Numbered from the stretch's first letter, positions 8,326 to 18,914 are shown. The stretch: 64,000 bases of DNA from Bacillus sp. HF117_J1_D (GCA_009928435.1 JAABNQ010000001.1:178714-242713), one strand, 5' to 3'. The notes: generated by a model not told the origin, from the sequence alone. Translations and numbers: made by a program.

Positions 8326-9232
8326 CGAAAATTACCATTGCAGTAAAAATAATGGTCAAATAGTTTAATGAATAAACAAACATGAGCGTTGCCCATTTTA
8401 TGTCATTCTTCGTTTTATAACCAGCCATTCCCATTACAAGCCAGCCAACATTTAATAGCGTGGCTAAAACAACAAATGGTATTCCCAGTGCTGTCATAAA
8501 AAATGGAATCGGCAACAACAAAGCCACCCACATAATAATGCTGCGCTTTGTAGCTGCAAAACCTTTCACGACAGGTAGCATAGGTATGCCAGCTGCTCTG
8601 TATTCCTCAGTTCTTCTCATCGCTAAAGCATAGAAATGAGGCGGTTGCCATATGAACATGATCAGAAACAACATCCATGCCATCGTTGGCAGACTCGGAT
8701 CAATTGCTGCCCATCCAATCAGCGGAGGAACCGCTCCGGACAAGCTTCCAATGACCGTGTTGCTGACGAGCTTCCGCTTAGCCCACATGCTGTAAATCAC
8801 CACATAGCTAAACACCCCAACAATGCCAATGAAACCAGCTGTTGCATTGGTAAGAAAAAGGAGAATTAAGCCCAATGTCACAAAAGTAAAACCGACTGTA
8901 AGGACTTTCCCTCCACTAATCCGACCTGTAACTGTCGGCCTTGATTTTGTTCTTTCCATAATAGGATCAATGTCACGATCGATATAATTATTGAAAGCAC
9001 ATGATCCAGCCATAATAAGGGCAGACCCAAGCAGCGTGAAAATAACAGTGTCCAAGGATTGGAGGAAATGCTGTCCATTATATATGAGTGCAAGCCATAG
9101 CCCTGCAAAAACAGGTATCAGGTTGGAATTAACAATTCCTATTTTGATCAAGGCCATAAAGTCCGACCAAGCAGTCGAAGGAGAGGCTTCCACTTCAGAT
9201 ATGTGGCGACTGTTTTCCATATCTTTTTCCAC
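8315..9232 (-). CDS. ctaB: Heme O synthase (protoheme IX farnesyltransferase)
   Basis: About 305 residues, UbiA-type polytopic prenyltransferase with around nine helices. It adds a farnesyl group to protoheme IX to give heme O, the precursor of the heme A used by CtaD. The aspartate-rich motif [19 protein letters not shown] binds Mg and farnesyl diphosphate, and the second conserved loop is [20 protein letters not shown]. The GTG at 9232 follows AAAGGAGACGA at suitable spacing and is preferred over an upstream ATG. It is divergent from ctaA. Confidence 0.94.
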   Translation of the reverse strand: MEKDMENSRHISEVEASPSTAWSDFMALIKIGIVNSNLIPVFAGLWLALIYNGQHFLQSLDTVIFTLLGSALIMAGSCAFNNYIDRDIDPIMERTKSRPTVTGRISGGKVLTVGFTFVTLGLILLFLTNATAGFIGIVGVFSYVVIYSMWAKRKLVSNTVIGSLSGAVPPLIGWAAIDPSLPTMAWMLFLIMFIWQPPHFYALAMRRTEEYRAAGIPMLPVVKGFAATKRSIIMWVALLLPIPFFMTALGIPFVVLATLLNVGWLVMGMAGYKTKNDIKWATLMFVYSLNYLTIIFTAMVIFAVI

Positions 9233-9725
9233 TCGTCTCCTTTCCCAAAACATATTTACATATAATTCTTACTATAGGCCATCTTGAGACAACTTTCCTG
9301 TATTATGTACGATGTTTCAGTATTTGTTCACTTATTTCCCTGTTTTTTCAACTTTTACCTAAAAGTATGCCTAGAACTCCTGCACACATTATTGTAGCAT
9401 ACAGATGTTCAAAAGCCGAGCGCTGGTTGGAACAGGATTGTGAACAAAGGCCTTCAACAATATATTTAATCATATAATTCAACGTTTTTCACATCGCATT
9501 CAGCCATTATTTTGTCCAAAATGTGTCACCCAAAAAGAATATATACAACCAAAATTCACCAACTGCTCATAACATTACTATCAAAATTTATCGCTTATTT
9601 CAAGTTTACACCTTTTTAGGTCGTGTTAACAAATTTGTCGGTTGTATTTTTGAGTCCATTTATGTAGTATCAAAGTTGAATTTAATCATTCCAATAAAAA
9701 TTAATAAAGATAAGTGGGTGAAATT
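9233..9725. promoter_or_regulatory. Divergent ctaB/ctaA control region
   Basis: About 490 AT-rich bp without a gene. A plausible sigma-A promoter for ctaA is TTGTAT (9642-9647), 17 bp, TAGTAT (9665-9670). In B. subtilis this intergenic region is controlled by ResD. TTGTGAAC-like words near 9438 and 9626 could be such sites, but the match is too loose to assign. Confidence 0.5.
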
Positions 9726-10706
9726 TTGCACCGTAAGTTAAAATGGTTTGCCGTACTTACCACGGTTGTGATGGTTTTTGTCCTTCTGGGCGGTGCTTTG
9801 GTTACGAAGACTGATTCCGGCATGGGCTGTGGAAAATCATGGCCACTGTGTAACGGCCAACTAATACCAACCGAAATTACTGCTGAGCTTATCATTGAGT
9901 TTGCTCACCGGATCGTTTCCGGAAGCGCTGCTTTGCTTGTTTTGATCCTCTCCATTTGGGCGTGGAAAACGATTGGACACAAAAGGGAAACAAAAGCCCT
10001 TGCCATTCTTTCAGTTTTCTTTCTTATTTTACAGGCTTTAATTGGAGCGGCAGCAGTTGTGTGGGGCCAATCAAGCTTTGTACTAGCACTTCATTTCGGA
10101 ATCTCGCTCATATCCTTTGCCTCGGTATTTTTATTGACACTTCTCATTTTTGAAGTCGATAAAAAATTTGATACATCAAAAATTAATCTAGATAGAAGAA
10201 TGAAGTTCCATACGATTGGTGTTACAGTTTATTCCTATATTGTCGTTTATACTGGAGCCCTTGTTCGCCATACAGAAGCAAGCCTCGTCTGCAAAGATTG
10301 GCCACTCTGTTTAAACAGCAGGCCTTTCTCTCTGCCAACAAATATGTATGAATGGATCCAAATGGGACACCGGTTCATGGCTGGTATGATATTTTTATGG
10401 ATTGGCTACATTACTTGGATGGCAGTCAAAAACTATAAAGACCAGATGGTTGTTGTCAAAGGATGGATCATTGCTTTTATTCTAGTGACATTGCAGGTTG
10501 CTGCCGGAGCTGTTGTAGTATTTACAAGCTTAAATATTTATGTTGCACTGGCACATGCATTATTTATTACTTGTCTCTTCGGCTTATTAAGCTACTTTAT
10601 CATGTTAATCACCAGAGGCAAGATGGAGTTCTCCCCTGCTTCTCAGACAGATGAAAAAGAAAATGCTCAAACTGACATCAAGTCTCCAAATATGATTACA
10701 CAATAA
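9726..10706 (+). CDS. ctaA: Heme A synthase
   Basis: About 326 residues, eight membrane helices in two four-helix halves. It oxidises the C8 methyl of heme O to the formyl of heme A. Each half begins with a conserved loop carrying a cysteine pair ([10 protein letters not shown] and [10 protein letters not shown]) plus histidines in FAHRIVSG and GHRFMAG, typical of Firmicute CtaA. The TTG at 9726 is preferred: AAGTGGGTGA lies just upstream, and the protein then aligns with B. subtilis CtaA. An upstream in-frame GTG lies inside that ribosome binding site. Confidence 0.93.
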   Translation: MHRKLKWFAVLTTVVMVFVLLGGALVTKTDSGMGCGKSWPLCNGQLIPTEITAELIIEFAHRIVSGSAALLVLILSIWAWKTIGHKRETKALAILSVFFLILQALIGAAAVVWGQSSFVLALHFGISLISFASVFLLTLLIFEVDKKFDTSKINLDRRMKFHTIGVTVYSYIVVYTGALVRHTEASLVCKDWPLCLNSRPFSLPTNMYEWIQMGHRFMAGMIFLWIGYITWMAVKNYKDQMVVVKGWIIAFILVTLQVAAGAVVVFTSLNIYVALAHALFITCLFGLLSYFIMLITRGKMEFSPASQTDEKENAQTDIKSPNMITQ

Positions 10707-10742
10707 AAAATCTTGCGCAATTTTAACTGCGCAAGATTTTTT
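10705..10742. terminator. Bidirectional terminator between ctaA and pycA
   Basis: AAAAAATCTTGCGCA-N8-TGCGCAAGATTTTTT, T-runs on both strands, between convergent genes. Confidence 0.93.
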
Positions 10743-10749
10743 ATATCCT

Positions 10750-13700
10750 TTATTTCTCTACCTCTATTAATAAGTCACCCGGCTGGATAGCATCTCCTTG
10801 ATGCACGAAGATATCTTTGACGATTCCTGAAAACGGAGCCTGAACGGTCGTCTCCATCTTCATCGCCTCGGTAAGTACGAGATGATCCCCTTTTTGCACC
10901 TTCTCACCTTTTTTAATAAGAACCTTCAGTACTGTTCCCGGCATCGTAGCTCCAATATGTGCCTGATTTTTCGGATCCGCCTTCTGCTTAAGTACCACAG
11001 TCGACTTGATGTTCTCATCTTTAATGACAACTTCTCTCGGCTGTCCATTCAGTTCAAAATAGACTACCCGCGTACCATCAGGTTGCGGCTGCCCGATAGA
11101 GACAAGTTTAACGATCAATGTTTTACCTGTTTCAATTTCTACTTCAATTTCTTCACCCAGCCTCATACCATGGACGAATGTCGGGGTATCAAGTACTGAA
11201 ATGTCTCCAAATTGGTTCAGTGTCGCAATGTACTCAAGGAATACCTTCGGATAAAGGGCATAGGCGATCACATCCTTTTGTGAAACATCCGGTCCCATTT
11301 CTTCTGCCAATTCTTCTTGAAGCTGGTCAAAATCCACGTCCTCCAGCAGTTCACCAGGTCTTACAGTAATCGGCTCACGATTTTTCAAGATGACCCGCTG
11401 TAGTTCTACTGGAAAGCCTCCGTGCGGCTGGCCTAAATAGCCTTCAAATAGTTCTACCACTGAATCGGGAAAGTCGATGGATTGTCCCCTTTCCAATACA
11501 GATTCCTCGTTTAAATCATTTTGAACCATAAATAGCGCCATGTCTCCAACCACTTTGGATGAAGGCGTCACTTTGACAATGTCTCCAAACATCCGATTGA
11601 CCCGGCTGTACATATCCTTAACCTCATCCCAGCGACCACCTAACCCCACAGCTTTTGCCTGTTGTTGAAGGTTGCTATATTGTCCACCAGGCATTTCATG
11701 CTTGTATACTTCAGTATGCGGAGCGAGCATACCGCTTTCAAAATCGTGGTAGTACTTACGAACATCCTCCCAATAATAGGAAAGCTTCTCAAGAGAATCA
11801 ATATCGATATTAATCGCCTTGTCCGTTCCTTCAAGCGCATAATAGAGCGTATTCAAGCTCGGTTGTGAAGTCAAACCAGCCATTGACCCCAGTGCTGTAT
11901 CAATGATATCCACACCTGCTTCAATCGCTTTCGTATAAGTAAGAATGCCATTTCCGCTAGTGTCATGCATATGCAGGTGGATCGGCAGATCGACCGTTTC
12001 CTTCAGTTCGGAAATCAACCGATAGGCTGCTTCAGGCTTCAGCAGTCCAGCCATATCTTTGATCGCTAGCATATGCGCTCCTAACGCCTCCAGCTCTTTT
12101 GCCATAGATTTATAGTAATCAATATGGTATTTCGGTCTTTCAGCATCGTTGATATCCCCTGTATAGCAAATAGCCGCTTCAGCAACCTTGCCTGACTGGC
12201 GAACCGAATCAATCGCCACTTCCATACCTTTAACCCAGTTTAAACTGTCAAAAATTCGGAATACATCTATGCCTGCATTCGCAGACTCCCGGACGAAAGC
12301 CTTGATGACATTATCCGGATAGTTTTTATAGCCGACGGCGTTCGATCCTCTAAACAGCATTTGGAACAGAATGTTCGGCATTTTTTCTCTCAATTTGGAA
12401 AGCCGATCCCATGGGTCCTCCTTCAGAAATCGGTAGGCAACATCAAAGGTTGCCCCTCCCCACATCTCCATAGAAAAGAGCTCTGGGAGAAGATGTGCAG
12501 TTGGTTCACCTACCTGAACGAGATCGCGAGTACGGATACGAGTTGCGAGCAGCGACTGATGTGCATCACGGAACGTGGTATCCGTAATTAGAACTTCTTT
12601 CTGGTTTCTAACCCAGTCAACTAAGCCATCGGCTCCCTGTTCGTCCAAAATCTGTTTGGTCCCTCGTGAAACGGTTTCATCCGCTGGAATAGAAGGAACT
12701 CTCGGGTCGGGTTCAATCGGCTTTTTTGTTTTCTCAATACCCGGGAATCCGTTGACCGTAACCGTCCCAATATAGGTAAGCATTTTTGTACCACGGTCCT
12801 TGCTCTCAGCAAAGGAAAACAACTCTGGAGCATCGTCTAGAAAGGATGTGTCATACTCGCCTGTAATGAACCGCTCGTGTTGCATAACATTTATTAAAAA
12901 TGGGATATTTGTTTTAATTCCGCGAATCCTGAATTCCTTCAGATTTCTGATCATTTTGGCTGCGGCTTGTTCAAATGTCAGAGCTTGAGTAGACAGCTTC
13001 ATCAGCAAAGAATCATAATAAGGCGTGATGACAGCCCCTTGGAAACCGTTCCCAGCATCCATCCGAACACCAAATCCTCCGCCTGTTCGGAAAGCCATGA
13101 TTTTTCCTGTATCCGGCATGAAATCATTTAAAGGATCCTCTGTCGTCACTCTCGCTTGGATGGCATATCCGTTCATTATTATATCTTCCTGTTTCGGAAT
13201 CTGTACGGAATCCCCATGAAGTGAATGCCCCTCGGCAATCAAAATCTGCGACTGTACAATATCAATGCCTGTAATCATTTCCGTGATTGTATGTTCAACC
13301 TGAATTCTTGGATTGACCTCAATAAAATAAAACTGGTCGCCTTCTACAAGGAACTCTACCGTTCCAGCATTGAGATACCTCACATTTTTCATTAGCTGTA
13401 CGGCAGCCCCGCAAATTTTTTCACGCATTTCTTTATTTAGAGACACCGAAGGTGCAGTCTCCACTACTTTTTGATGGCGTCTTTGGACAGAGCAGTCACG
13501 CTCAAATAGATGGACGATATTTCCTTGAACATCTCCCAATATCTGTACTTCAATATGCTTAGGATTTTCAATGAACTTTTCGACATAGACCTCGTCATCG
13601 CCAAAAGCGGCCTTCGCTTCTGACTTTGCGCGTTCATATGCCTCCTTCAATTCCCCTTTGCTTCGGACGATACGCATACCGCGCCCGCCGCCGCCAAGAG

Positions 13701-14187
13701 ACGCTTTCACCATAATCGGGTAACCGTATTCATTTCCAAAAGCAGCAGCTTCTTCCAAGCTCTCAACCGGACCATTACTGCCCGGAACAGCCGGAATACC
13801 AGCAAGCACTGCCTGATGTTTCGCTTTGACCTTATCACCAAACATATCCAAATGCTGTATGGCTGGACCGATAAAAGTGATTCCCTCTTCGGCGCAGCGT
13901 TTGGCCAGCTCAATGTTTTCGGACAGAAATCCATAACCTGGATGGATGGCATCTGCCTCAGAACGTTTAGCAATTTCGATGATGCCTTCGATATCTAAAT
14001 AAGCATCAATTGGCTTTTTTCCTTCTCCAACCAGATAGGCCTCATCCGCCTTATAGCGATGATAGGACCCCGAGTCTTCGCGAGAATAGATCGCAGCAGT
14101 GCGGATTCCGAGCTCTGTGCAGGCCCGAAACACACGGATGGCAATCTCTCCACGGTTAGCAACTAGTACTTTGTTAATCTTTGTCAT
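10750..14187 (-). CDS. pycA: Pyruvate carboxylase
   Basis: 1145 residues, the full length of the single-chain enzyme that makes oxaloacetate from pyruvate, bicarbonate and ATP. Order: biotin carboxylase (about 1-450, with the ATP-grasp glycine loop KASLGGGGRGMRIV and the VQRRHQKVVE segment), carboxyltransferase (about 530-830, with DTTFRDAHQSLLATR and LHMHDTSGN), and a C-terminal biotinyl domain with the lysine in EAMKMET. It is cytosolic and tetrameric in the family and is controlled elsewhere by acetyl-CoA and c-di-AMP. In B. subtilis the DarB protein (gene at 51870-52298 here) contacts PycA. Confidence 0.97.
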   Translation of the reverse strand: MTKINKVLVANRGEIAIRVFRACTELGIRTAAIYSREDSGSYHRYKADEAYLVGEGKKPIDAYLDIEGIIEIAKRSEADAIHPGYGFLSENIELAKRCAEEGITFIGPAIQHLDMFGDKVKAKHQAVLAGIPAVPGSNGPVESLEEAAAFGNEYGYPIMVKASLGGGGRGMRIVRSKGELKEAYERAKSEAKAAFGDDEVYVEKFIENPKHIEVQILGDVQGNIVHLFERDCSVQRRHQKVVETAPSVSLNKEMREKICGAAVQLMKNVRYLNAGTVEFLVEGDQFYFIEVNPRIQVEHTITEMITGIDIVQSQILIAEGHSLHGDSVQIPKQEDIIMNGYAIQARVTTEDPLNDFMPDTGKIMAFRTGGGFGVRMDAGNGFQGAVITPYYDSLLMKLSTQALTFEQAAAKMIRNLKEFRIRGIKTNIPFLINVMQHERFITGEYDTSFLDDAPELFSFAESKDRGTKMLTYIGTVTVNGFPGIEKTKKPIEPDPRVPSIPADETVSRGTKQILDEQGADGLVDWVRNQKEVLITDTTFRDAHQSLLATRIRTRDLVQVGEPTAHLLPELFSMEMWGGATFDVAYRFLKEDPWDRLSKLREKMPNILFQMLFRGSNAVGYKNYPDNVIKAFVRESANAGIDVFRIFDSLNWVKGMEVAIDSVRQSGKVAEAAICYTGDINDAERPKYHIDYYKSMAKELEALGAHMLAIKDMAGLLKPEAAYRLISELKETVDLPIHLHMHDTSGNGILTYTKAIEAGVDIIDTALGSMAGLTSQPSLNTLYYALEGTDKAINIDIDSLEKLSYYWEDVRKYYHDFESGMLAPHTEVYKHEMPGGQYSNLQQQAKAVGLGGRWDEVKDMYSRVNRMFGDIVKVTPSSKVVGDMALFMVQNDLNEESVLERGQSIDFPDSVVELFEGYLGQPHGGFPVELQRVILKNREPITVRPGELLEDVDFDQLQEELAEEMGPDVSQKDVIAYALYPKVFLEYIATLNQFGDISVLDTPTFVHGMRLGEEIEVEIETGKTLIVKLVSIGQPQPDGTRVVYFELNGQPREVVIKDENIKSTVVLKQKADPKNQAHIGATMPGTVLKVLIKKGEKVQKGDHLVLTEAMKMETTVQAPFSGIVKDIFVHQGDAIQPGDLLIEVEK

Positions 14188-14219
14188 CTAAGCTCTCCCC
14201 TTCATAAACATCTATCTGT

Positions 14220-15449
14220 CTATTTAAGGTTCACCCATGGACGTTTATCTTGGTTGTTTTGCTGAATTCTGTCAGTCCGGGGAACAGGAACAGTATTTTT
14301 AGTTTTGAATTTTTCCTCATATCGATTAAACATGGAAACGTTGGCTAAAATCCCCATCGCTATCGAAAGGACAAGGATAGAGGAACCACCATAGCTGATG
14401 AATGGTAAAGGTACACCTGTAATAGGGATAAGCCCCGACATACCTCCCAAATTAATAAACGCTTGTATTCCAATCATTCCTGATATCCCAATCGCAAGCA
14501 TGCTGCCAAATGGGTCGCGGCTCCTTGTACTGATATAAATTCCCCGTAAGACAATGTAGGTTAGGCCTCCCAGTACAAATAGAACTCCGAAAACCCCTAG
14601 CTCCTCAGCAATGACCGACATGATAAAATCTGTATGAGCTTCCGGCAGATAGCCAAGTTTCTGAACACTTTGTCCTAATCCCAGACCTTTTAATCCGCCT
14701 GAGCCAATAGCTAAATATGAATTTACCAATTGAAAGCCTTCCTTTTGACCTGTGCCGAACGGATCCAAGAATCCGTAGATTCTGCCGAGTCGAGTCTCGG
14801 TAAATATCTTATCGGATTTTAAAATCACAAAAGGAGCAAGGACAACAGCCAGAAGCATACCCAGCAGCCCCAGCTTGAGAATTGTTTTTAAACGCATTCC
14901 AGAACATAGAATGATCATTGCACCTATTAGAAAGGTGATCAGAGCTGTCCCATTATCTGGTTCCATTGCAATGAGGAAACAAACAAAAATTAGGAACATC
15001 AGTGGCGGCAAAACACCTTTATCCAGTTGGTTTATGTATGCCTGTTTCTTAGAATACACAGCGGACAAATAAATAATGATGCTCAGCTTAGCAAACTCCG
15101 AAGGCTGAATCTTCCTTGCACCTATTTTAATCCAGCTTTGAGCATTATTCGTTGCATGCCCGAAAATATCTACGGCAAAAAGACCAATGACTGCTGCGAC
15201 TGTAACAAAAATTAAAAACTTTTTACTTTTGTATGCTTTATATGGAAATAAAGCAAAAAATAAAAAAAATAAAATACCTACTGCTAGATTAATTTTTTGC
15301 TTTTGATAAAAGAAATCTGGTGGATAATCATAATATTGAACCGCCATCACCATGCTTGCACTATAAATCATGATTAATCCGAAAAAGCAAAGAAGCAAAT
15401 AAACAACGATGATTGAGTAATCATATGATTTCAAGATTTTTTTAAACAT
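14220..15449 (-). CDS. ftsW: SEDS peptidoglycan polymerase FtsW
   Basis: 409 residues, about ten membrane helices. SEDS glycosyltransferases polymerise septal peptidoglycan from lipid II together with a class B PBP. Conserved pieces include IKIGARKIQPSEFAKL, PDNGTALI, a long external loop with GSGGLKGLGLGQS and LPEAHTDFI (catalytic Asp region), and the C-terminal PLPFISYGGSSIL. The position next to pycA is the B. subtilis ftsW arrangement. The ribosome binding site before the ATG at 15449 is weak (GATTGGATG). Confidence 0.93.
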   Translation of the reverse strand: MFKKILKSYDYSIIVVYLLLCFFGLIMIYSASMVMAVQYYDYPPDFFYQKQKINLAVGILFFLFFALFPYKAYKSKKFLIFVTVAAVIGLFAVDIFGHATNNAQSWIKIGARKIQPSEFAKLSIIIYLSAVYSKKQAYINQLDKGVLPPLMFLIFVCFLIAMEPDNGTALITFLIGAMIILCSGMRLKTILKLGLLGMLLAVVLAPFVILKSDKIFTETRLGRIYGFLDPFGTGQKEGFQLVNSYLAIGSGGLKGLGLGQSVQKLGYLPEAHTDFIMSVIAEELGVFGVLFVLGGLTYIVLRGIYISTRSRDPFGSMLAIGISGMIGIQAFINLGGMSGLIPITGVPLPFISYGGSSILVLSIAMGILANVSMFNRYEEKFKTKNTVPVPRTDRIQQNNQDKRPWVNLK

Positions 15450-15564
15450 TATTTTTCATCCAATCTATCAATCAGTTTTCATAAAACAGGGAATAAAAGA
15501 TGACTAATTTCTTGTAAAAATGAAGCCTCCCAGCCTATAGAGTTGGATTCAGACATTCAATTAG

Positions 15565-15606
15565 ATAAAAAAGCTCAAACAATTACAAACGAACTGTTTG
15601 AGCTTT
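15565..15606 (-). terminator. Terminator of ylaN
   Basis: AAGCTCAAACA...TGTTTGAGCTT inverted repeat with a T-run on the minus strand. Confidence 0.85.
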
Positions 15607-15639
15607 ATTGTTCGGTGAGGCGAAAGAGCTTGCACATTT

Positions 15640-15927
15640 TCATTTTTCACTTTCAGTAAATGCTTCGTGAAGCGCACTCAGCTTCCTTTCCAATGAAAAA
15701 ATCAACTCTCTTCCATCCTTCTCATCAACCAGCCCAAGTCGGACGGCAAAATCTATCTCACGAGAAAGGCCAAACATTTGAGTATCAAGAACTTCCTCGT
15801 ATAAAGGACATTGAGGCATTGTTAAGTTGTCCATTTGCACCTGAATCAAACACAAAATTTTTTCCGCGTCTGCCTTCAAGAGAGCGTAGGCTTTTTCCCG
15901 ATGATTCAGCTTTATATCAGACACCAC
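15640..15927 (-). CDS. ylaN: YlaN family protein (DUF1507)
   Basis: 95 residues, all-helical and acidic, starting [25 protein letters not shown]. It matches YlaN of Bacillus and Staphylococcus. Members bind iron and modulate Fur-dependent iron homeostasis (established for the family). Cysteines in KILCLIQ and MPQCPLYEE are visible. It is monocistronic, with a terminator downstream and ftsW next. Confidence 0.9.
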   Translation of the reverse strand: MVSDIKLNHREKAYALLKADAEKILCLIQVQMDNLTMPQCPLYEEVLDTQMFGLSREIDFAVRLGLVDEKDGRELIFSLERKLSALHEAFTESEK

Positions 15928-16148
15928 ATTTTACCCCCCTGTCTCCGGACAAATAGACAATACTGTCTGTAAATTTTACCCCTATTATTATGAAATTGCA
16001 AGAGATTGGGTGTTATTTTTGTCCTTTTGCAATTGGTAAGTTTCTATACTTTCTCTTATTGTACCGCTACTACATAATAAAATCTCTCTAACTTTTCATT
16101 TCATTTTTTTAGAGTTATACTATCTGAAGTGGAGAAGGAGGTAGCATT

Positions 16149-16646
16149 ATGAATACAATCATGCCCATTAAAGGAAAAGTGAAGTTTCCAATCACATTGG
16201 ACGCCGGAGTATGGATCTTTGACGATCGGCGAATTGATTTAAATACATATTTTACAGAAGAAAAAAATGAAGAGGATAAGAATGAAGTAGAGTTTACAGT
16301 AGCTTCCAAACACTGGGACCGTGTAATTAAGGAAGGCGCTGTGTCACCTCCGACACTTAAGTCGGAACGCCAATTTGAAAAAGTGAAGGTTTTAACAGGT
16401 TCATTTGGGATCATATTGAAGCCATTCCTAGAATACGCAGAGCCGGAACCCGGAGCTTCTGAACTTATTATTGAAACAACAACCGGTGAACATTCAATAT
16501 CACTCGATGAAGGGAAAGAATTGATTTTGGCGTTTTCCGAAAAGGGAAAACCGCTTAGTACAGACGGACCGGTTCATGTATTATATCCAGATGGCTCTAA
16601 TAGGGAAAACCCCATTAAAAATGTGAAGGGGTTTCGTGTGCAATAG
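16149..16646 (+). CDS. ylaL: YlaL-like protein
   Basis: 165 residues, acidic and soluble, starting MNTIMPIKGKVKFPITLDAG. An N-terminal half with FDDRRIDLNTYF is followed by FEKVKVLTGSFGIILKPFLEYAEPEPGASEL and a C-terminal beta-rich part. The position between ylaN and phoH-like ylaK and the size fit B. subtilis YlaL. I see no catalytic motif and assign no function. The ATG follows GGAGAAGGAGG at 16132-16142, and a terminator follows the stop. Confidence 0.7.
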   Translation: MNTIMPIKGKVKFPITLDAGVWIFDDRRIDLNTYFTEEKNEEDKNEVEFTVASKHWDRVIKEGAVSPPTLKSERQFEKVKVLTGSFGIILKPFLEYAEPEPGASELIIETTTGEHSISLDEGKELILAFSEKGKPLSTDGPVHVLYPDGSNRENPIKNVKGFRVQ

Positions 16647-16654
16647 ATGTAAAG

Positions 16655-16679
16655 CAGGCGCTTCAACCGCCTGTTTTTT
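16655..16679 (+). terminator. Terminator of ylaL
   Basis: CAGGCG-cttcaac-CGCCTG followed by TTTTTT. Confidence 0.9.
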
Positions 16680-16695
16680 GTTTAACTGATCTTCT

Positions 16696-18027
16696 TTATA
16701 AAATATCGGCTGCAAGCTGTGCCAGATCAGATCTCTCTCCTTTGACCAGTTTTATATGGCCAGCAACACTCTCTTTTTTGAATTTTTCTAATACATACAC
16801 TAAACCATTATTAAGTTCATCAAGGTAAGGGTGGTCAATTTGCTGCGGATCTCCCATCAGTACAATTTTACTTCCTTCCCCTACTCTCGTCAGAATTGTT
16901 TTCACTTCATGCTTTGTAAGGTTTTGGGCCTCATCTATGATGATAAATTGTTTTGGTATACTGCGCCCTCTTATATATGTTAATGCTTCAACCTCGATAG
17001 AGCCCATCCCCGCTAATATCGAATCCAGTTCGCCAGGTTTTTTTGTGTTGAATAAGTATTCCAAATTATCATATATCGGCTGCATCCACGGCCTCAATTT
17101 TTCCTGTTTTTCTCCCGGCAAATATCCGATATCCTTTCCGACCGGGACAATTGGGCGCGCGACAAGCAGCTTTTTATACTTCTTCATATCTTCTGTCTGC
17201 ATCAGACCGGACGCCAAAGCCAGAAGGGTCTTCCCTGTGCCAGCTTTGCCGATCATTGTGACAAGTTGAATATCCTCACGAAAGAGAAGCTCTATTGCCA
17301 TTGTTTGCTGAACATTCCTCGGTTTTATTCCCCAGATAGAATCAAAATGGGTGACCAGTTTTCGTATCAAGTTTCCTGTCTCATCAACAATTCCTAGTCC
17401 TGATGAAGAACTGCCAAGTTCATCCTTCATCACAATAAATTGATTAGAGTTTAGCGGCTTGCTATTCACTACTTCAGAACTTAGAATTTGACCAGTTTCA
17501 TAGAACATCCTTAACAAGTCGATATTCACATAAACTTCCTGCGATCCAGTATATAAGTGATCCACTTCTACAACGCGATCACTGAGAAAATCTTCCGCCT
17601 GCAACCCAAGAGCATCTGCCTTAACTCTTAATAAAGCATCTTTACTGACGATGATGACGGGCTTTCCATCCTCTTTCTTCTCTTCTTCCATCGCTATGTT
17701 TTTCGCCACCGCCAAAATGCGATTATCGTTCGTCTTCTCTAAAAAAATCTCCTGAAGCTGATGGAATGATCGATGATTGAGTTCAATCCGCAATGTCCCT
17801 CCATTTTCCAAAGCGATCCTTTCATGGAGTTTCCCGGTCTTTCTGAAGCCGTCTATCAATTTGGAAACATGTCTTGCATTCCTGCCGATTTCATTCATGT
17901 ACCTCTTCTTTGAATCCAGTTCTTCCAGCACAACCGCCGGAATGACAATTTCATTATCCTGGAACGAAAAGACGGCATTGGGGTCTTGCAACAAGACATT
18001 CGTATCTAAAACGTATATTTTCGTCAA
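16696..18027 (-). CDS. ylaK: PIN-domain plus PhoH-like ATPase (PhoH2)
   Basis: 443 residues. The N-terminal PIN nuclease domain (about 1-150) has acidic residues in YVLDTNVLLQDP, LEELDSKK, TNDNRILAVA and VSKDALLRVKAD. The C-terminal PhoH ATPase has Walker A GKAGTGKTLLA and Walker B FIIIDEAQNLT, followed by LMGDPQQIDHPYLD. This PhoH2 architecture is described as an RNA helicase/ribonuclease. All PIN acidic residues look intact, so activity is expected. It is convergent with ylaL. Confidence 0.92.
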   Translation of the reverse strand: MTKIYVLDTNVLLQDPNAVFSFQDNEIVIPAVVLEELDSKKRYMNEIGRNARHVSKLIDGFRKTGKLHERIALENGGTLRIELNHRSFHQLQEIFLEKTNDNRILAVAKNIAMEEEKKEDGKPVIIVSKDALLRVKADALGLQAEDFLSDRVVEVDHLYTGSQEVYVNIDLLRMFYETGQILSSEVVNSKPLNSNQFIVMKDELGSSSSGLGIVDETGNLIRKLVTHFDSIWGIKPRNVQQTMAIELLFREDIQLVTMIGKAGTGKTLLALASGLMQTEDMKKYKKLLVARPIVPVGKDIGYLPGEKQEKLRPWMQPIYDNLEYLFNTKKPGELDSILAGMGSIEVEALTYIRGRSIPKQFIIIDEAQNLTKHEVKTILTRVGEGSKIVLMGDPQQIDHPYLDELNNGLVYVLEKFKKESVAGHIKLVKGERSDLAQLAADIL

Positions 18028-18207
18028 ATTGATGCCTCCTGCTCCTTTTTAATATCATATGATGCTATAGATCGGCCGGTTCCATTTGAAAATGTCACAT
18101 AGGGACAACTCTTTGTCTCAAATATATGTACTTATGCATAAACTTAGAAGTCTTATTGCACAATATAAAAATAACGAGAGTGGAAGAACTAACAGGAGGA
18201 AAGCATA

Positions 18208-18795
18208 TTGAAAAAAACAGCATTTATTTTCATCATTCTCACACTGTCAGCGTGTGGACAGATGAACGGAGCAAATAGGGACAACGGGAACGGGAACCCT
18301 TCACTCCAAAACACAAGAACTGAATTAAACCAGCAGGATCAGACTCGGAACAATGATGAGGAACGGGCAAATTATTTAGCCGCTCTGGCTTCCGACATTC
18401 CCCACGTAAAAGATGCAACAGCAGTAGTCGCTGGAGATTACGCCGTTATCGGGATAGATGTAGACAAAAATTTGGACCGTTCCAAAGTAGGCTCCATCAA
18501 ATATTCAGTAGCAGAAAGCATCAAACATGACCCTTTAGGCGCTGGTGCAGTCGTTGTTGCTGATCCCGACATCAACGCCAGACTGAAAGAAATAAAAGAC
18601 GACATGTCCAATGGCAGGCCTCTTCAAGGCATCCTCAATGAACTGGCCGATATCACTGGAAGGCTAATGCCTGAGCTGCCTCCTCAGGAAGATGACAAAA
18701 ACCCTCAGGAAGCACCCCAAAAACAAGATGATGAAATGGACAATCACGATAAGAGACAGATCGAAAAGGAGCAGAAAAAGCAAACAAATGAATAA
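18208..18795 (+). CDS. ylaJ: YhcN/YlaJ-family sporulation lipoprotein
   Basis: 195 residues. A lipoprotein signal (ILTLSACGQ, Cys16) is followed by a low-complexity N/Q linker, the YhcN/YlaJ domain (about 55-150, SDIPHVKDATAVVAGDYAVIGIDVD and GAGAVVVADPDINARLKEI), and a charged C-terminal tail rich in K, Q and E. Family members are spore or germination-related lipoproteins. The start is a TTG at 18208 after AACAGGAGGAAAGC. It is divergent from ylaK. Confidence 0.9.
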   Translation: MKKTAFIFIILTLSACGQMNGANRDNGNGNPSLQNTRTELNQQDQTRNNDEERANYLAALASDIPHVKDATAVVAGDYAVIGIDVDKNLDRSKVGSIKYSVAESIKHDPLGAGAVVVADPDINARLKEIKDDMSNGRPLQGILNELADITGRLMPELPPQEDDKNPQEAPQKQDDEMDNHDKRQIEKEQKKQTNE

Positions 18796-18864
18796 TTTTG
18801 GGCAAATCGGCGCTTGACCATTCTGGCTGGAAATAATCATTGTTAGAATCAGGGTGTAACATGA

Positions 18865-18900
18865 TATAATGTTCTGTAAAAGAACAATATTCTTTTACAG
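18865..18900 (+). promoter_or_regulatory. Extended -10 promoter of ylaI overlapped by a perfect inverted repeat
   Basis: TGATATAAT (TATAAT at 18865-18870) is an extended -10 element. Immediately downstream is CTGTAAAAGAA-CAATA-TTCTTTTACAG (18874-18900), an 11-bp perfect inverted repeat that covers the expected start point and abuts the ylaI Shine-Dalgarno AGAGGTGG. The geometry suits a repressor operator or a leader hairpin. Confidence 0.6.
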
Positions 18901-18914
18901 AGGTGGTAGCCAAC

